Source of the DNA: Meandrina meandrites
Lineage: Eukaryota > Cnidaria > Anthozoa > Scleractinia > Meandrinidae
Assembly: GCA_963693305.1 (NCBI GenBank)
Contig: OY855903.1
Span: forward strand, 26,958,955 to 27,022,954
Reading direction: 5' to 3'
Length of the DNA: 64,000 nt
Shown one piece after another: positions 26,861-38,894 of this stretch (position 1 is the first letter of the stretch; the number at the start of each line of letters is the position of its first letter). Under the pieces are notes generated by a model that searched no databases, was not told the DNA's origin, and saw nothing but the letters and a program-made list of their open reading frames with translations. The position numbers and the translations under genes were made by a program.

Positions 26861-26997
26861 CAAAGTTTAGAAGAAAGCCGCCATTAACGTTTGACGCACG
26901 TGCAGTCATGCGCAGACAGGTCCTGTATAACAGAACCCAAAACAGAACCCAGTGCTGCTCGACCGAACCTGAAGTTACTCGAAAAAACACCAGAAGC
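26732..26997. promoter_or_regulatory. Shared head-to-head promoter region of SF3B3 and GCSH
   Basis: SF3B3 (minus) and GCSH (plus) start within about 270 bases of each other on opposite strands. The region contains GCACGTGC (E-box core CACGTG, 26897-26904) and a TGCGCA NRF1-like half site (26910-26915), both usual in housekeeping and mitochondrial gene promoters. There is no TATA box in a suitable place. Factor assignment is inference. Confidence 0.5.
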
Positions 26998-29900
26998 ATG
27001 GCGGGTGTAATGAGGAGATCTTGTGCAATTTTGCCCCAACTTTGCAATTTATCCTCGAAGAGAGCTGTGTTATGTAGTCCCAACTTTCAAAGTAAACGGC
27101 TTCTACACGTTGCAAGGCTGCTTTTAGCAGGTAAAGTCAAACAAATCATATTCCCGCACCGTGATTTGCTATATTGCGCAAAATTACCTGGACGATCAAC
27201 GTGGAAACTGTGGCCGGGATTTTGTAGTCAATCGCAATTCACCTCTCGGGCCTTCAGTATAAGACGCTTAACTTCTAGAAGCTCAACTGACTTTAAAACA
27301 TAAGCAGGCACATATAATATTTGCATAAACGCAACTTTATATGTTTATTTAACTTGATTTGCCTCCCGTTCCCGGGTCCGATGTCCACACGTGTTCTAAT
27401 TCTAGTTCCCCCGCCAAATCGCTTCATTCAGAAATGAAATGTCTGAATTTCCATGCGGTTTTAATTTAGTGGTACATTTCATTTAATGTCTACAGAGTCG
27501 AAGAGTATTGTGTTCATTATTTATCAGCAGGGGGGCCTGGTGGCTGGTAGTTGGGAAGTTTGGGCTGCAACAGTTTGGCATTCCTGTGAGGGGGTGGGTG
27601 GGGGAAGTTTTTTACTTTTTGACAGGGTCAAAACAAGCAAACAGAAACGAGGATAATCAAACTGCTTCATAATTCAGTAAACTCAAAATCATTAAAAAAA
27701 ACACACAATCTAATGCAACCATTCAACAGAAGAGAGCCTCAGAATCTGTTATTATCACCTTTCACTTGTAACAAGAAAGTTGTGCATCCTAAAATGTTTC
27801 ATGTTCATGCTAAGGAGAGGTGTTGGGAAACCTCTTCATCAGTAGCAAAATTGCAAATATTTGCAAGTATTTTTTTGCAAATGTTTTGGGACTAATAAAG
27901 GCCCGTTTTCCTGAAACATCTCCTTTTGAAGTATGATAAGCACTTTTTGAAAACTTTGGTTATATGCAATGACTGCAATGCAAAGTGCTACACAGCAACA
28001 AATTTATGTAATTATTTTTATATAATTCTTGCTTTTGAATTTTAGAGATGAAATACACAGAAAAGCATGAATGGATTAGAGTGGACAATGGGATTGGAAC
28101 AGTAGGAGTAACTGATTATGCGCAGGTAAATAAGTCGAGCCAAATAAAATATTAAATAAATCACTTTATGTAAGTGTCAGAGTATTAAGCACTGTTGTAC
28201 TAATTGTGGACACTGTAAATAAACAAATAAATATTACAAATAGAACAGAAATTTGTTAAAAATCCCAACTGGTAGGAGGCTGACCAGCTGGCTATTTACA
28301 AAGCGTGGAGAGTTGAATTCGGGACCACGGAAGACAAATCCATCTAGTGGCCGGGAGGAGGATTTGAACCTGGGACCTCCGAACAAGCCAGCTTGTCCTG
28401 TTTTCAATAATCACTTTGGAAAACATTTTTAAATATTTAGTTCTTTTATTTTTGTTTTAGCGTCAATTAGGAGATATTGTATATGTTCAACTTCCTGATG
28501 TTGATGATAGTCTAGATGTAGGAGGTAAGAAGCTAAGGAAACTGTCATCCAGTTGACAAAATTAGTGATTGAGCCTTTGTTAAGACGTTTGAGTGGCATA
28601 TTGCTTGTCATGCATTGTCGAACCATTTGATGCACATGCTTCCATAACCATATCAAAGGTTTTTATAAGGATTGCTGACAGGTTAATCATCTTAAAATTC
28701 ATGTTATGTTTGGCTGCTTATAAAGATCTTTTGATAAAGCAAAAAAATTTTGTGTAGTTTGTTCACATTGTGCAATTTTCTATGAATTTTACGATTTTTG
28801 ATTGATAATGCAAAATCACACCATCGCTTTACATTGGGTACATGTATATCAGAAGCCCTGCTGAATGTATATAATAAATTAAATTGCATGTAATTTGCCA
28901 GACAAGTAAAGGCTGTTTATGTTGTTGTTTCATTGTACATAATTCACACATACAGTAACAATTGATTCAAATACTAACAATGTTACTGTCACTGTCACTG
29001 TTACAAATGAATGGTATGAAATTTACTGCACTGTGTACACTGATTTGCTCCTAGATGTATTTGGTGCATTAGAAAGTGTTAAAGCTGCAGCAGATATCTA
29101 CGCACCAGTCGCAGGGACAGTTTGTGAAATTAACGGCGAATTAGAGAGCAAGCCAGAGTTAGTGAATAGTGATCCTTTTGGTGAAGGTACGCAAATCCAT
29201 GTAAATATTTTGGTGAGGTACATGTAAGCACACATGTTTGATCCATGATGTGACTCTACTCTGCTAAGCACATAGCTAGATATAAATTAAAGATGTGTAC
29301 AAAGGAATTGAAATCATCACTGTCTGAAAAGATTCTAATACAATAGATAAAAATATTTTGGCGAGGTCACAGTCGAACACGCTGAACTGTAGCCACCCGA
29401 CTAACTTTTTTACATATTTTTGACAAGTTTTTGATTAGTTTGATGGCTTCCGGTTGCACGACAGTTTATACGAACAATCTGTGAAACGTTCAGTTTCAAC
29501 TGGTTTTACAAACCCAGAAAACATTTCCTGTGCGAAAAGTTAAGTTTGACCAAATTTTTGTCGGTATAAAATTTATTTAACGCCAGTTGAACTTGGCATA
29601 ATCGCTCATGTGAAGCGTTGTTTGAAACCCTTTCAAACTCTGATGTTTGAAGACGAATCATGCAACAGTTGATACCCCTCTGATTGGCAGTTTAAAGCAA
29701 CTGGAAGCCGTAAAACTCACCAAAGTAATCAAAAACTTGTCAAAAAGATGTCAAAAACTTTGTTGGGTGGCTACGGTTGAATGCGTTTGACTGTAAAACA
29801 CATTCTGTCAGATCCGTGATATGACTCTACTCTGCTAAGCACATGGTAAATTTAAGAAGATGTATACAAAGGAACTGAAAGCATCACTGTCTGAAAAAAT

Positions 29901-31004
29901 CTAATGCAATACAGTAGATCCAGAGAGAAATGATTGCTTCTTGATTATCCATTGAAACAAAAGAACAAGAAGTACATGTACAGTTCCAATTTATTACAGT
30001 GAAACAAGCTCAACTGGGGCCACCCAAAGATTTTTTAGCTGATCACCAGATAAGTTCAGAACAAAAGAATTGGACTCCCTTCATCAGCGAACGATCACAG
30101 CAAGGGGCAAATTTAACCAATTCTTTTGTTCTGAGCTTGTCTTTTTATTGGTTAAAAAACGTTGGGTGACCCCAGTTGAGTTCATTTCACTGTAAGAATA
30201 AATTTATTGGTTCATGCTTGGCATGCCGCATATATCAAGTTATGGATGCTCAGAAGGAGCACTCTTCAAACTCCCAGGGGTATCTCATCATTGACATCAA
30301 TGATGTACATGTATCAATAATGTCAAGCATTTCATGAGTTATTGATGGGTAATCCGTTAATTAGTCATTGATTATTGCTGATAATCAAGGAGTAAGCAAT
30401 GAACAATCAATAGGTCAGAAAATTGATGAAGAAAGGAAAATGATTCAAACATGAATAAATTATTGTTCAACGTTTTTGTGGTGAGTACTGCTTTGAGTCG
30501 GTCTTGCTTGCATTATACCAAGAACAAGAACTTAATTTCCAAAGAAACATCATCTCACTAAGAGAAACTGTATTTCTGGAGAATACTTGCATGAGAGGGT
30601 GAGAAATAGATGAGAAATCAATACATATAGGTAATCAACGAGTAATTTAATTGATGACATCGATGAGTAGTAAAATAGGCCACAAAATGTTTTGTCTTTG
30701 ATTGGTCATCAATTATCCATTATCGGCAATAATAAATTACTAATCAGTTGATTACTCATTGACTACTCATTAATTACTCATAATTTGTCAGTGTCTTGCA
30801 GATCCATGATTATTACTCATCTGAATAACTGATCTGCTCACTACTTACGATATTATGTTTTTTGTACCGGTAAAATAATGTAATTTTTCTCTGTTTGCAG
30901 GTTGGCTAATTAAGATCAAACTGGAAGAGGAAAAGCTGCCAGATGATCTCTTGTCTGAACAGGAATACAATGAATTACCTGAAGTCAAGGATGAAGAACA
31001 CTGA
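26998..31004 (+). CDS. GCSH: Glycine cleavage system H protein, mitochondrial, five exons
   Basis: Lipoyl-carrying shuttle protein of the mitochondrial glycine cleavage system, moving the aminomethyl group between P, T and L proteins. Exons: 26998-27130, 28046-28125, 28461-28524, 29055-29186, 30901-31004, joining to 170 residues (human is 173). The first exon is a basic, Arg/Ser-rich matrix-targeting presequence. Exon 2 gives [19 protein letters not shown] and exon 4 the lipoylation segment GALESVKAA, whose K is the lipoyl site. The C-terminus has GWLIKIKL. The start at 26998 is preferred over an in-frame ATG at 26908 because of its better context (A at -3, G at +4) and the resulting normal length. 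Introns hold a SINE and several foldback elements. It shares a promoter with SF3B3. Confidence 0.96.
28262..28396 (-). mobile_element. tRNA-derived SINE, family B (minus strand)
   Basis: On the minus strand a perfect B box (GGTTCAAATCC, plus coordinates 28360-28370) sits in a tRNA-like head. The body runs through CCGGCCACTAGATGG and ends near GGTCAGCCTCCTACCAGTTGG. It lies in GCSH intron 2. The body is distinct from SINE family A. Confidence 0.7.
29237..29930. repeat. Composite: ~110-bp direct repeats flanking a foldback
   Basis: Two direct copies (29237-29350 and 29808-29930), sharing ACTCTACTCTGCTAAGCACAT and CATCACTGTCTGAAAA, flank an inverted-repeat element. The element's arms (about 29365-29457 and 29699-29793) share GTAGCCACCC and TTGACAAGTTTTTGATTA. 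All of it lies in GCSH intron 4. The arms have diverged, so it is old. Confidence 0.75.
29994..30195. mobile_element. MITE with TTACAGTGAAA ends
   Basis: The ends are inverted (TTACAGTGAAAC... and ...TTTCACTGTAA) and the similarity extends inward over CTCAACTGGGG and AATTCTTTTGTTCTGA. Non-coding, in GCSH intron 4, 64 bases after the preceding composite repeat. Confidence 0.75.
30240..30860. other. AT-rich intron stretch with diffuse inverted repeats
   Basis: Variants of ATTGATGGGTAAT / ATTACTCATTGA recur in both orientations (30340-30420 and 30640-30785), suggesting a decayed foldback. No gene is seen. Confidence 0.4.
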
Positions 31005-32987
31005 ATCTAAATTTAAGAGTAAAAAACAATACCAATAACTTAACTTGGTTTGAACAATTTTTATTATATTATTCTTCTACCGTGTACAACAAAATGGACA
31101 TTGTATTATTAATGCACTCGTATTAGTAACACAATCAAGTGCATTTATTAATAATTATAGTAAATTATAGTTGATTTTGTATTAACAAGAATGATCAGTT
31201 TGTAAGTGGGAAATAATATCAAGGATTTTATGGTAGGGGTTTTTTAAGTCCTTTGTTTTTGCCATTTTCTTGACACCTTTTCTTTGTGTGTGCATTCATG
31301 AAGTTGGATTTTCCATTTCTCAAACCTTAAAATTTTTCAAACCCTCCATAACTTGAGCCAAAAGTCATTTCTCTTCCATACGTCTTGAAAACACTGCATT
31401 TTTATCTTGTCTGACTTCCCAGACCAATTTTCGTTTCCCTTTGAGGTTCAAGAATTGGGATTACACAGTTATTTTCCGAGGGAGATTGATGTTTCAAGAA
31501 ATTGTAATTGCTGTATGACTGAAGTTATGTGACCAGGACCTCTTGGGGTCCAGATAAGTTTTAAAGGCCAGGTGTCGACAAGGAATTCTGACTGGTCAAA
31601 TTACTGCCCGTACCAAATCATTAGAAGATTTCTAATTTGTCAGCTCAGGTAGCTGCTGACTTTGTCAGGCTTTTGACCCGAGGATCCTCCTCTTATTGGG
31701 ACACTGTCCTCTTGAACAAGACTAGGGAAGTAACATGTTAACATTGCAAGCCAAACTAAACATTCTGCCTTTCACTGGACAACTGCAATGTAGAAATATT
31801 GTAAATCACAGAATGCAACAAACGGGTGAACAAAGATAGGTTAAAGCAAGAAAAGTAAAAACAGTGTTTCTTCTCTTTCCTCTTTATAAAATATTCTCCC
31901 TCAGCTTGTTACTCATTTGCTTGGTTCTTCTCCCTCAACTGACTAAATATGGACTACTGGTAGTCACAACAGTGCAATAGTTTATTTAAAAGCTAATAAC
32001 TTTGTTGTTGTAGACTTATAAATACCTTACAGTTATTCACCAGTGTTGTTTTTTTTTGCAAAGGTGGTGGTGACAGTATAATACACAGTAAAGGCACTTA
32101 AATTTACTTTTTTAACTGATAAGCGAAATATGTATGAAATGTGAAATTTACATTGCAGTAGACTCACAGAGACTTTGTTCTTAGGCAATAACAATAGACA
32201 ATAAAATTATTGTTACTAATGATGACTATTGCAACTTTTTGCTTTCTGCAGTATGGTTTGATTCAGTCTTGGAATCTGTTTCAAAACAGGTTCATTATTG
32301 TTCTTTTTGTACTCAGTGACATATTGTTACACAAGGTTGAGCATGATTGCAAGAATTAAGAAAGCTGGGGTTGGAGCTATCATCCAAGACTGAAGGCTGA
32401 CAGTGGCGGATCCAGACCTTCACCTAAGGGGGGGCGGCGTCTATTTGACATGGGCCTTTATAGGAGGGGGGGCGTTTAATACAACCTTTGTACTTCAAGG
32501 GGGGCGCTTAATAGATATGAAGCGTTTATTTGAGAGTGGGCTGTTATTAGATCATATATCTTAATTACTTTTTATTTTGCCCTTATTGTCTCATGATAGA
32601 GAAATTAACCACCTCAGCCAATGGCAGATCCAGGGGAGAGGCCCAGGGGGAGAAAAAGTGCATTTTCTTTGATCTTCTGGAATTACTTTTGCAGAATTCA
32701 AGATTTATAGTCAAGCCTTAACCCCCCCCCCCCCCCCCCCCCCAAGAGGCCAACAAGATGCCAACATGGTTGGCCCTGATGACAATGAAGACATGGATAT
32801 CAAACTATGAACAACATCTGTGCAGACTAGATTAGCTACAAACAGTTTTCTGTCTTACTCCACTAGGAAACTATGCATCTTATTTGTTTTGTTGACATTG
32901 TAAGTTAAAGTGACATAAAATAGAAAGAGAAATGAGAAATGCCGATGAAGTTACAAGTTCAAGGGTTACCGGCAAATGGTGGGAGAT
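31005..32987. other. Intergenic between GCSH and the coiled-coil gene
   Basis: No gene is recognised. It contains a second head of the CAGTGGCGGATCCAG repeat family (32401-32420) and a 22-base poly(C) tract (32722-32743). Confidence 0.5.
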
Positions 32988-33201
32988 GCCATGGCCTAAT
33001 GGTTCATGTGCTGGACTCTGGATCGGGCAGTCTGGGATCAAGCCCTGGCGACTGGCCGGGCCAGGGTCATCGTTTTGTGTTCTTGGACAAGGCATTTTCC
33101 TCTCATAGTGCCTCTCTCCACCCAGGTGTATAAATAGGTACAGATGAATTGAAGGGGCAACCTGACAGAATTCTGTGGGTAGCCCTGCGATGGACTAGCA
33201 T
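32988..33201 (+). mobile_element. tRNA-derived SINE, family A, copy 2
   Basis: The head has an A-box-like TGGCCTAATGGTTC and a B-box-like GGGATCAAGCCC about 45 bases later. It is followed by CTCTCCACCCAGGTGTATAA and the tail CTGCGATGGACTAGCATC. It is the most complete of the three family A copies and sits directly upstream of the coiled-coil gene. Confidence 0.8.
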
Positions 33202-33454
33202 CTTCAAAGATTTGGATCTAGAAGAAGAAGCAAAGCCAAGGAGTTTGGTCCAGAAACTATTTTGCACGCGAAGCGAGCCTATAAACATTTGCACAGAGAC
33301 TGGTATCTAGTTAGGAGGACGCTGGGAGTTGTTGGGGAGGGGTGGTTACAGCGACAGCCTTGCACCATTGTTTGCTGTGAGGGTCGACTTGGGTTCGCTT
33401 GCTTCTCTTTTTCCAGAGAAAAAAACAGCTCAGGAGTTTTTAGCGACCGAAAAG

Positions 33455-35880
33455 ATGAGCGACAACGTGATAGAAGAAGTTCAGCCTACAGCAAGTAGTG
33501 AGTCAGGAGGACAATCCGAGCAAACCGCTGAAGGAAGCGAAGTAGAAACGGCAACTGGATCAGGTGGAAAAAGTGATGTTGTTGATGATGATAAAGAAAG
33601 AGACGAACCGCCGAAGAAGAAGTCGAAAAAAAGCTCTTCAAAGAAGGCTGCAAATGCAGAGCCCGCTAGTGCTGGCCAGGATAAATATCCGTTTGCACGT
33701 TCACGAGGTATAAGAATCTTCAGTGATCGAGAGATCGAGTCCCAGGACGCGGAGATGACCAAAGAATACTGGCGTTTTTGGAACGACACAGCCGAGGAAC
33801 TGTGTAGCGATCGAGCTTACAACGACTGGGGAAAACGAGATCTAAAGCTTTACATCGATGCTGCCTGGATAATACATAAGACTTACTTGCAAGAATTACG
33901 CGAACGAGAGTTGGCAGGTTTGCTAAAAGAGCTGCAAGAGAAATATGGATATGCTGAGCTGCCAGCGAAACTGAAAAGCCAAGATCAAGCTGTCACGAAC
34001 GCCCTGTCAAAGGTAGCAAATTATTTGTGTGTTTGTATACGTGGTTTGCGAAAGTTGTTTAGCTTTGGGTGCGATCGATCAGTGCTTATAGGTGCAACAG
34101 AACTCAAGGTTACACGAAAGTTTATACAAAGTTCCCCCAGGGCCCTGGGGAAAATATTTGTGCATCCTTTTGGGAAGTCCCAAGTGTTAACTTAGGTTGG
34201 GGATATCATTATTTTCTTTGTATTAGTATGACAAAAAGGCAACAACAAAATAAGAATTCAGAGAATTGCAGTAGCCATTTTAAGACAGACAAATGATATG
34301 TACATGTTTCAGTCAAATCCAAGTGGCTATGATGCAACCCCCCTCCCCACCCCCCACCCACCCCCAAGGCATTTGACCATGTTTTTAAAGAAAAAAATTG
34401 TCAAATTCCCCCAATATGTTGGCAGTTTGCACAGTCAAAGTGCTCTACAGAGTGTCAACCCTTTTCAGATTTTCTAGCTCTGTTAATACTTTATTTGCAA
34501 AAGGTTTCTGGTAATACCTTATTGATACCACGTTTAAAAAGTGAATCCACATATAAATGTTTTTCTAAAGAGGTAAAAGGATATCGTAACAAAAACAGAC
34601 TGAGGTGGAATCGTGGAATAATACAGCATCCATGGTGAATGAACGGATTTTGAAACCTTTTAGCTTGACACCGCTGACTAACATTTCTTCCATGGCCAAA
34701 AGCCCAACCCAGCAGGTGAAGTTTTGCATCAAATTTTCCACCATATGGAGCTAACATCAAATCAATCCCCCAGGGTATGCCTTGGGGGAGGGGGGGGGTA
34801 CTCTTGGATTTGACTGATTATATGTTTTGCATTATTGTAAGAGTACATGTATTTGAAAAGCAGCAATTTTAAAAAAAAAAATTAACTCCATTTCTAAATA
34901 TGTGTATAAAACTAGTATTCAGTTTGATTTAAGCATACATGTACATCTACCATAAAATTCTGAACAAGACCTCCTCCCACTTCACGCCTTCACCCCACAC
35001 ACACAAAAGAAATAAGCCCCCAAATATCAAGTACAAAAATCAATTTCAAGCCCGATTTTAAGTCACTGGACTGAGTTCAAAATTATTTTTATCCTCCTTT
35101 GTTTTTATTTTGTCAATAAAAATATTTACACATAATTAGAAGCCAGTTAAAAGTATCTGTTCCAACTACTAGCAATTTCTTCCTTGCTTCTATATTTGGT
35201 TTTGTTTTCTTTGCATCAAGTCTCTTCTGGGAATTAATAGACAAAGGAATAATTGGAAAGTTAGCACGTTTAACCAGAAAGCCTCTGCTCAATGATTGGT
35301 TAAAAACTCTTACATACACCCTAATTTTTTTATATGAGTTCATGAGTATTTTTAACTATCAAGTATGGAAATTAAAATTTCTCTTCATTATCCCTTTGTT
35401 ATTTTAACATGTGTTTATGACTAGCCTTTTTTGCACTTATTTCCCAAAAAATATGACCAGTCAAGCCAGTTTACCATGCTAGCTTCATGTGCTTGCATAT
35501 TCTGCATGTTTGTGTGCTTATTTGATAAACTGACACAGCAACTGAAGTAATAAAATCAGTAATTCCTTCTGTTTACTCTTCTTTAATTTCAGCTCCAGGA
35601 TTCCACAGCCAACTTGAATGAGCTGAACCTGGAGTTATCCCGCACCAGAGGCAAGGCCATGAATCTTAAGCAACGGGCAGTTGGTGATTCTTTCCCAGCC
35701 AAACAAAAGGATGAAGAAACAAGAGTAATGAACAAACAAGTCAGTGAGCTGGAGAAAAATCTTTACGAAGGCATGTCTGAAGTAAAGCGGGATCAAGACT
35801 CAATGAAGAAAGCCCTTAACAGACAGAAGACCTTGGTGTTCAAAGCACGTCAGGAACGACCTCTAGTTGGGGACAGTTAA
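33455..35880 (+). CDS. Uncharacterised coiled-coil protein, two exons
   Basis: I do not recognise the family. Exons 33455-34012 and 35593-35880 join in phase 0 to 281 residues. Residues 1-70 are acidic and low-complexity (Ser, Glu, Gly), ending in a lysine-rich PPKKKSKK cluster that could be a nuclear signal. From about residue 78 a conserved-looking globular stretch begins (YPFARSRGIRIFSDREIE), rich in Trp and Tyr (EYWRFWND, AYNDWGKRDLKLYID). The rest, about 145-275, is heptad-like coiled coil (LQELRERELAGLLKELQEKYG; VSELEKNLYEGMSEVKRD). The ATG at 33455 is chosen because sequence upstream in frame is not protein-like and lies in a likely 5' UTR. The intron holds a MITE. It could be a nuclear or cytoskeletal scaffold; no function is claimed. 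Confidence 0.75.
34310..34816. mobile_element. MITE with CAGTCAAATCCAAG inverted ends
   Basis: Perfect 14-base inverted ends (34310-34323 and 34803-34816) enclose about 480 bases with C-rich and G-rich tracts just inside the left and right ends respectively, which are themselves roughly complementary. It lies in the single intron of the coiled-coil gene. Confidence 0.75.
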
Positions 35881-36558
35881 GGCTAAAACAGTCTTTCGGA
35901 AGAAAAAAAAATGAAAATTTTTGTTGGAAATCATTAGTATGGACAATTTGGCATTTTCTACATATTAACATCTTGTACTTTTTTAAGACAAAGGATTTTG
36001 CTTGTTTTAATGAAAACTTTTAAGCTATTAATGTACTACCAAATCTCTTGAGAAAACACAAAGGGAGGATAAACAGATGAAAGAACTTCTAGCAAAAAAT
36101 CAAACTTTTACACATAGCTTGCAGAACATTCATTACTGACAAAATATTTATCATTGTTTTATAGATTTGAACTGGGAAACTGTATGAACAACACTTTGAT
36201 CCATCCCTGTTATGACAAAAAGTGCCTTTGGAACATTTAAATCTACACAAAGGTTAAATTAAGGTGGAAATAAAATATCAAACAAAGGTCTGCATATTTC
36301 TCAGTTTTACATTTTTTCTTTTCAATGGGACTCCAGAATTCTCTTCTTTATTCATTTTACTCACTCAACCAGGCTCTACATGTAGCCTGCATTTGCTTGT
36401 AATCTTTCCCATGTGGGCACATTTCACACTCAATTACAACCAACTGGATTATTGTTGTTGAATATTATTGTTGAAATACTCCTTAAAAAAAGAGGTTGCC
36501 ATGATTAAAATGTGGCTTCAAGTAAGAGTATCTTCCCTGTCCAATGTTCCCCCACCCC

Positions 36559-36638
36559 TGACTGACTGACTGACTGACTGACTGACTGACTGACTGACTG
36601 ACTGACTGACTGACTGACTGACTGAATGACTGACTGAC
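36559..36638. repeat. (TGAC)n microsatellite
   Basis: About 20 tandem TGAC units with one interruption near 36625. No gene is seen between 35881 and 37730, apart from this repeat. Confidence 0.95.
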
Positions 36639-37730
36639 AGTAAATTATATACATGCAAATGGGTGTTGTCAGTTCTTGCATTCCAAATTAGGGGTTTTTG
36701 GGATATAAAATTCATAGTATTTTGTTGTTTTACATATGTTACTAGCATTAGGGATTATATTATTTAACCACCCACCCCCTCCTCTTGATCTTTCTGATTA
36801 GCACGTCCGTTCAAAGAGATAGGCAGGTGTGAGGCACTCGAAAATGGAGCCTAGGCACAAAGGACCCAGAACTCGAAACGTCTCCCTAATCAGTCACTTG
36901 GTTCGCTTTGCATCATGTGGCATGAAAATGACAAATCCATCAGGGCGAAGGAAATCAGAACCATGGTTTGATGCATGATCTTTACACAATGTATAATGAT
37001 TTAAATTCCTTTCCTTTTTGATGCTGATTATAGAACTCATTTGGTAGCATAGTTACTTGATAACAGCTGCATCAGTGTGGGTTACTCGGAATTCTTGGTG
37101 GGGGTGTGTAAACCAATTCTCCAAATCCTGATCCTATTTCAGACCAAAACATGCAATTTTCTACACCTGTTTTCAGACATCAGCAGCTATCTGGTCAATG
37201 GATCAGAAGTGAATGCCAACTAAAGATGTGGTAAAATTGAGCTTGGTTGATATGTTTCGATGACTTCTCATTCTCTCTTGGTTCATATTTGAGTTGAAAA
37301 GACAGATATGTTATACACTCTACTGGTTCCTTAAAAATCTTATCCGATTTCAGACCATAATGGTCAAAATCTATACCCAAAACGGCTCAAAAACCACACC
37401 TTTCAGGGTGCCACATACCTACATAGCTTTCAAATGAACCTTTTGAATGCATGGAGCCATAAAACGCAGAACAGTATTTCCTGAAGAAGACTTGTTGTAC
37501 TAGTCAAAATATTGGCCTATTAAAAGTGCCCTTTGCCTAAGTGCCAACCTTGCATTATAATTGGTTTTTCAAGAGAAAATGGTGTTTTTGTATTGCTTAT
37601 ATAGGGGAGTACCCCCCCCCCCCCCACTCCTTCTTAGTCCCACAGTAGACACTTATGGCCTATTAATATCTGCCACCTCATATGGAATCACAACAGGTCT
37701 TCAATTGCTCCTAGCTGTGGTACCGTTTAA

Positions 37731-38145
37731 TAAGGCGGGGTTTTACCTGAAGTTGAGTGAAATTTTAAGAGGTTTAGAGAAGGGATAGAGGAAAGAAAAT
37801 TATTTTTGGAACACCACCAGACAGTTGACCCCAACGCAAGAGCATCCCAGGTTGTCAGGGAACTTTTTGGGTGTCCATCTACTAATTTTTAACTTTAAAT
37901 TCTAATTTTAAAATCACATTAAATCTTCACCATTTCTTATTTCTCTAAATTTCACTAATCCGTTGAGAAAAACTATCTCCTCCCAAATATCCCCAAAAAT
38001 CACCCAAAAATTTACAAAACACCGCAAAACATAGATTCTAGAGATGAGTGAACAGTTCTTCGATTGCTTGAAACGCGAACGAGATATTCGCATTAAACCT
38101 AAGTTATGCGGCGGAAATACGGCCTTCAGGTAAAACTCCGCCTTA
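37731..38145. mobile_element. MITE with TAAGGCGGRGTTTTACCTGAAG ends, TA flanks
   Basis: 22-base inverted ends (37731-37752 and 38124-38145) differ at one base. The outermost TA on each side suggests a TA target site (mariner-like). An interior segment (about 37965-38035) with CTCCTCCCAA.ATCCCCAAAAATCAC is repeated at 46322-46380, where the end GGCCTTCAGGT also recurs, so a second copy of the family lies at about 46070-46465. Confidence 0.75.
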
Positions 38146-38217
38146 ATTCGTGCGCAGAGAGCTTGCTCGCAGGCTGCCAGGGTCAGGGTTTAGGAAGCCA
38201 GGCCATGCCATGCCCCC

Positions 38218-38620
38218 AGGGGGGTTACTTGGGCCAATCTTTGCTGGGTATGTGCCGCTAGCCTCTCAGAACCCCTACCCCATTATAGTCATATTCTATG
38301 GCCAATTATAGACCCCATCGTAGTCACTTTTGGGTAAATGTAATTTTCATGACCCCAACTTAGTCACTTAATGGGAGCCGTTTGTCAAATATTAAACAAC
38401 AGCAATGAATACGGTAACTTTTTCTTTTCGGCGAATCTTTCCGTTTATAAATCACAACTTGCCAGAATTTTCTCACTCTCAAAATCCCAGTCACCCTATA
38501 AAAAGTGCTTGAAAAGGCGACCCCATTATAGTCAGTCCAGTCGTGAAAATGCGACCCCATCCAGCGGCACATCCCCATTAGCCCATTTATAGGAAGTGTC
38601 CCCCCCCCCCCCCCCCCCGG
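38218..38620. repeat. Repeat with four GACCCCATTATAGTCA-like units, ending in poly(C)
   Basis: Degenerate copies of (G)ACCCCAttaTAGTCA occur near 38277, 38311, 38351 and 38519, in a non-coding stretch that closes with a run of about 18 C at 38600-38618. Likely a dispersed repeat family; its exact borders are unclear. Confidence 0.55.
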
Positions 38621-38894
38621 GGCCATGCCCCACAGCTCCCTACCTGAGATTTTGTTTTGTACTCAACACCCACCCCTGCCGGGATCGATGCAAAGGTAGA
38701 TATTAAATACTAAATCTACCGATTGGAAATGAATTGCTATCCAGTGGACAAAAACAAACTATGCTATCCACTTATCCACTGGAGAGGGTTGGCATCCTTT
38801 GAAGAACTGCCCGTGTGGGCCCGGGGCCTGGAGTCTGGGCTCCAGGAAATACAGACTTTCATCACGTGACAATGGCATTGAATTTCGCTTGATC

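Noticed and set aside
26908..26997. Upstream in-frame ATG as the GCSH start
   Set aside because: It would add 30 polar residues before a normal mitochondrial presequence and has a weaker start context; the length from 26998 matches the family.
36518..36748. Minus-strand ORF with VSQS repeats
   Set aside because: It is the translation of the (TGAC)n microsatellite.
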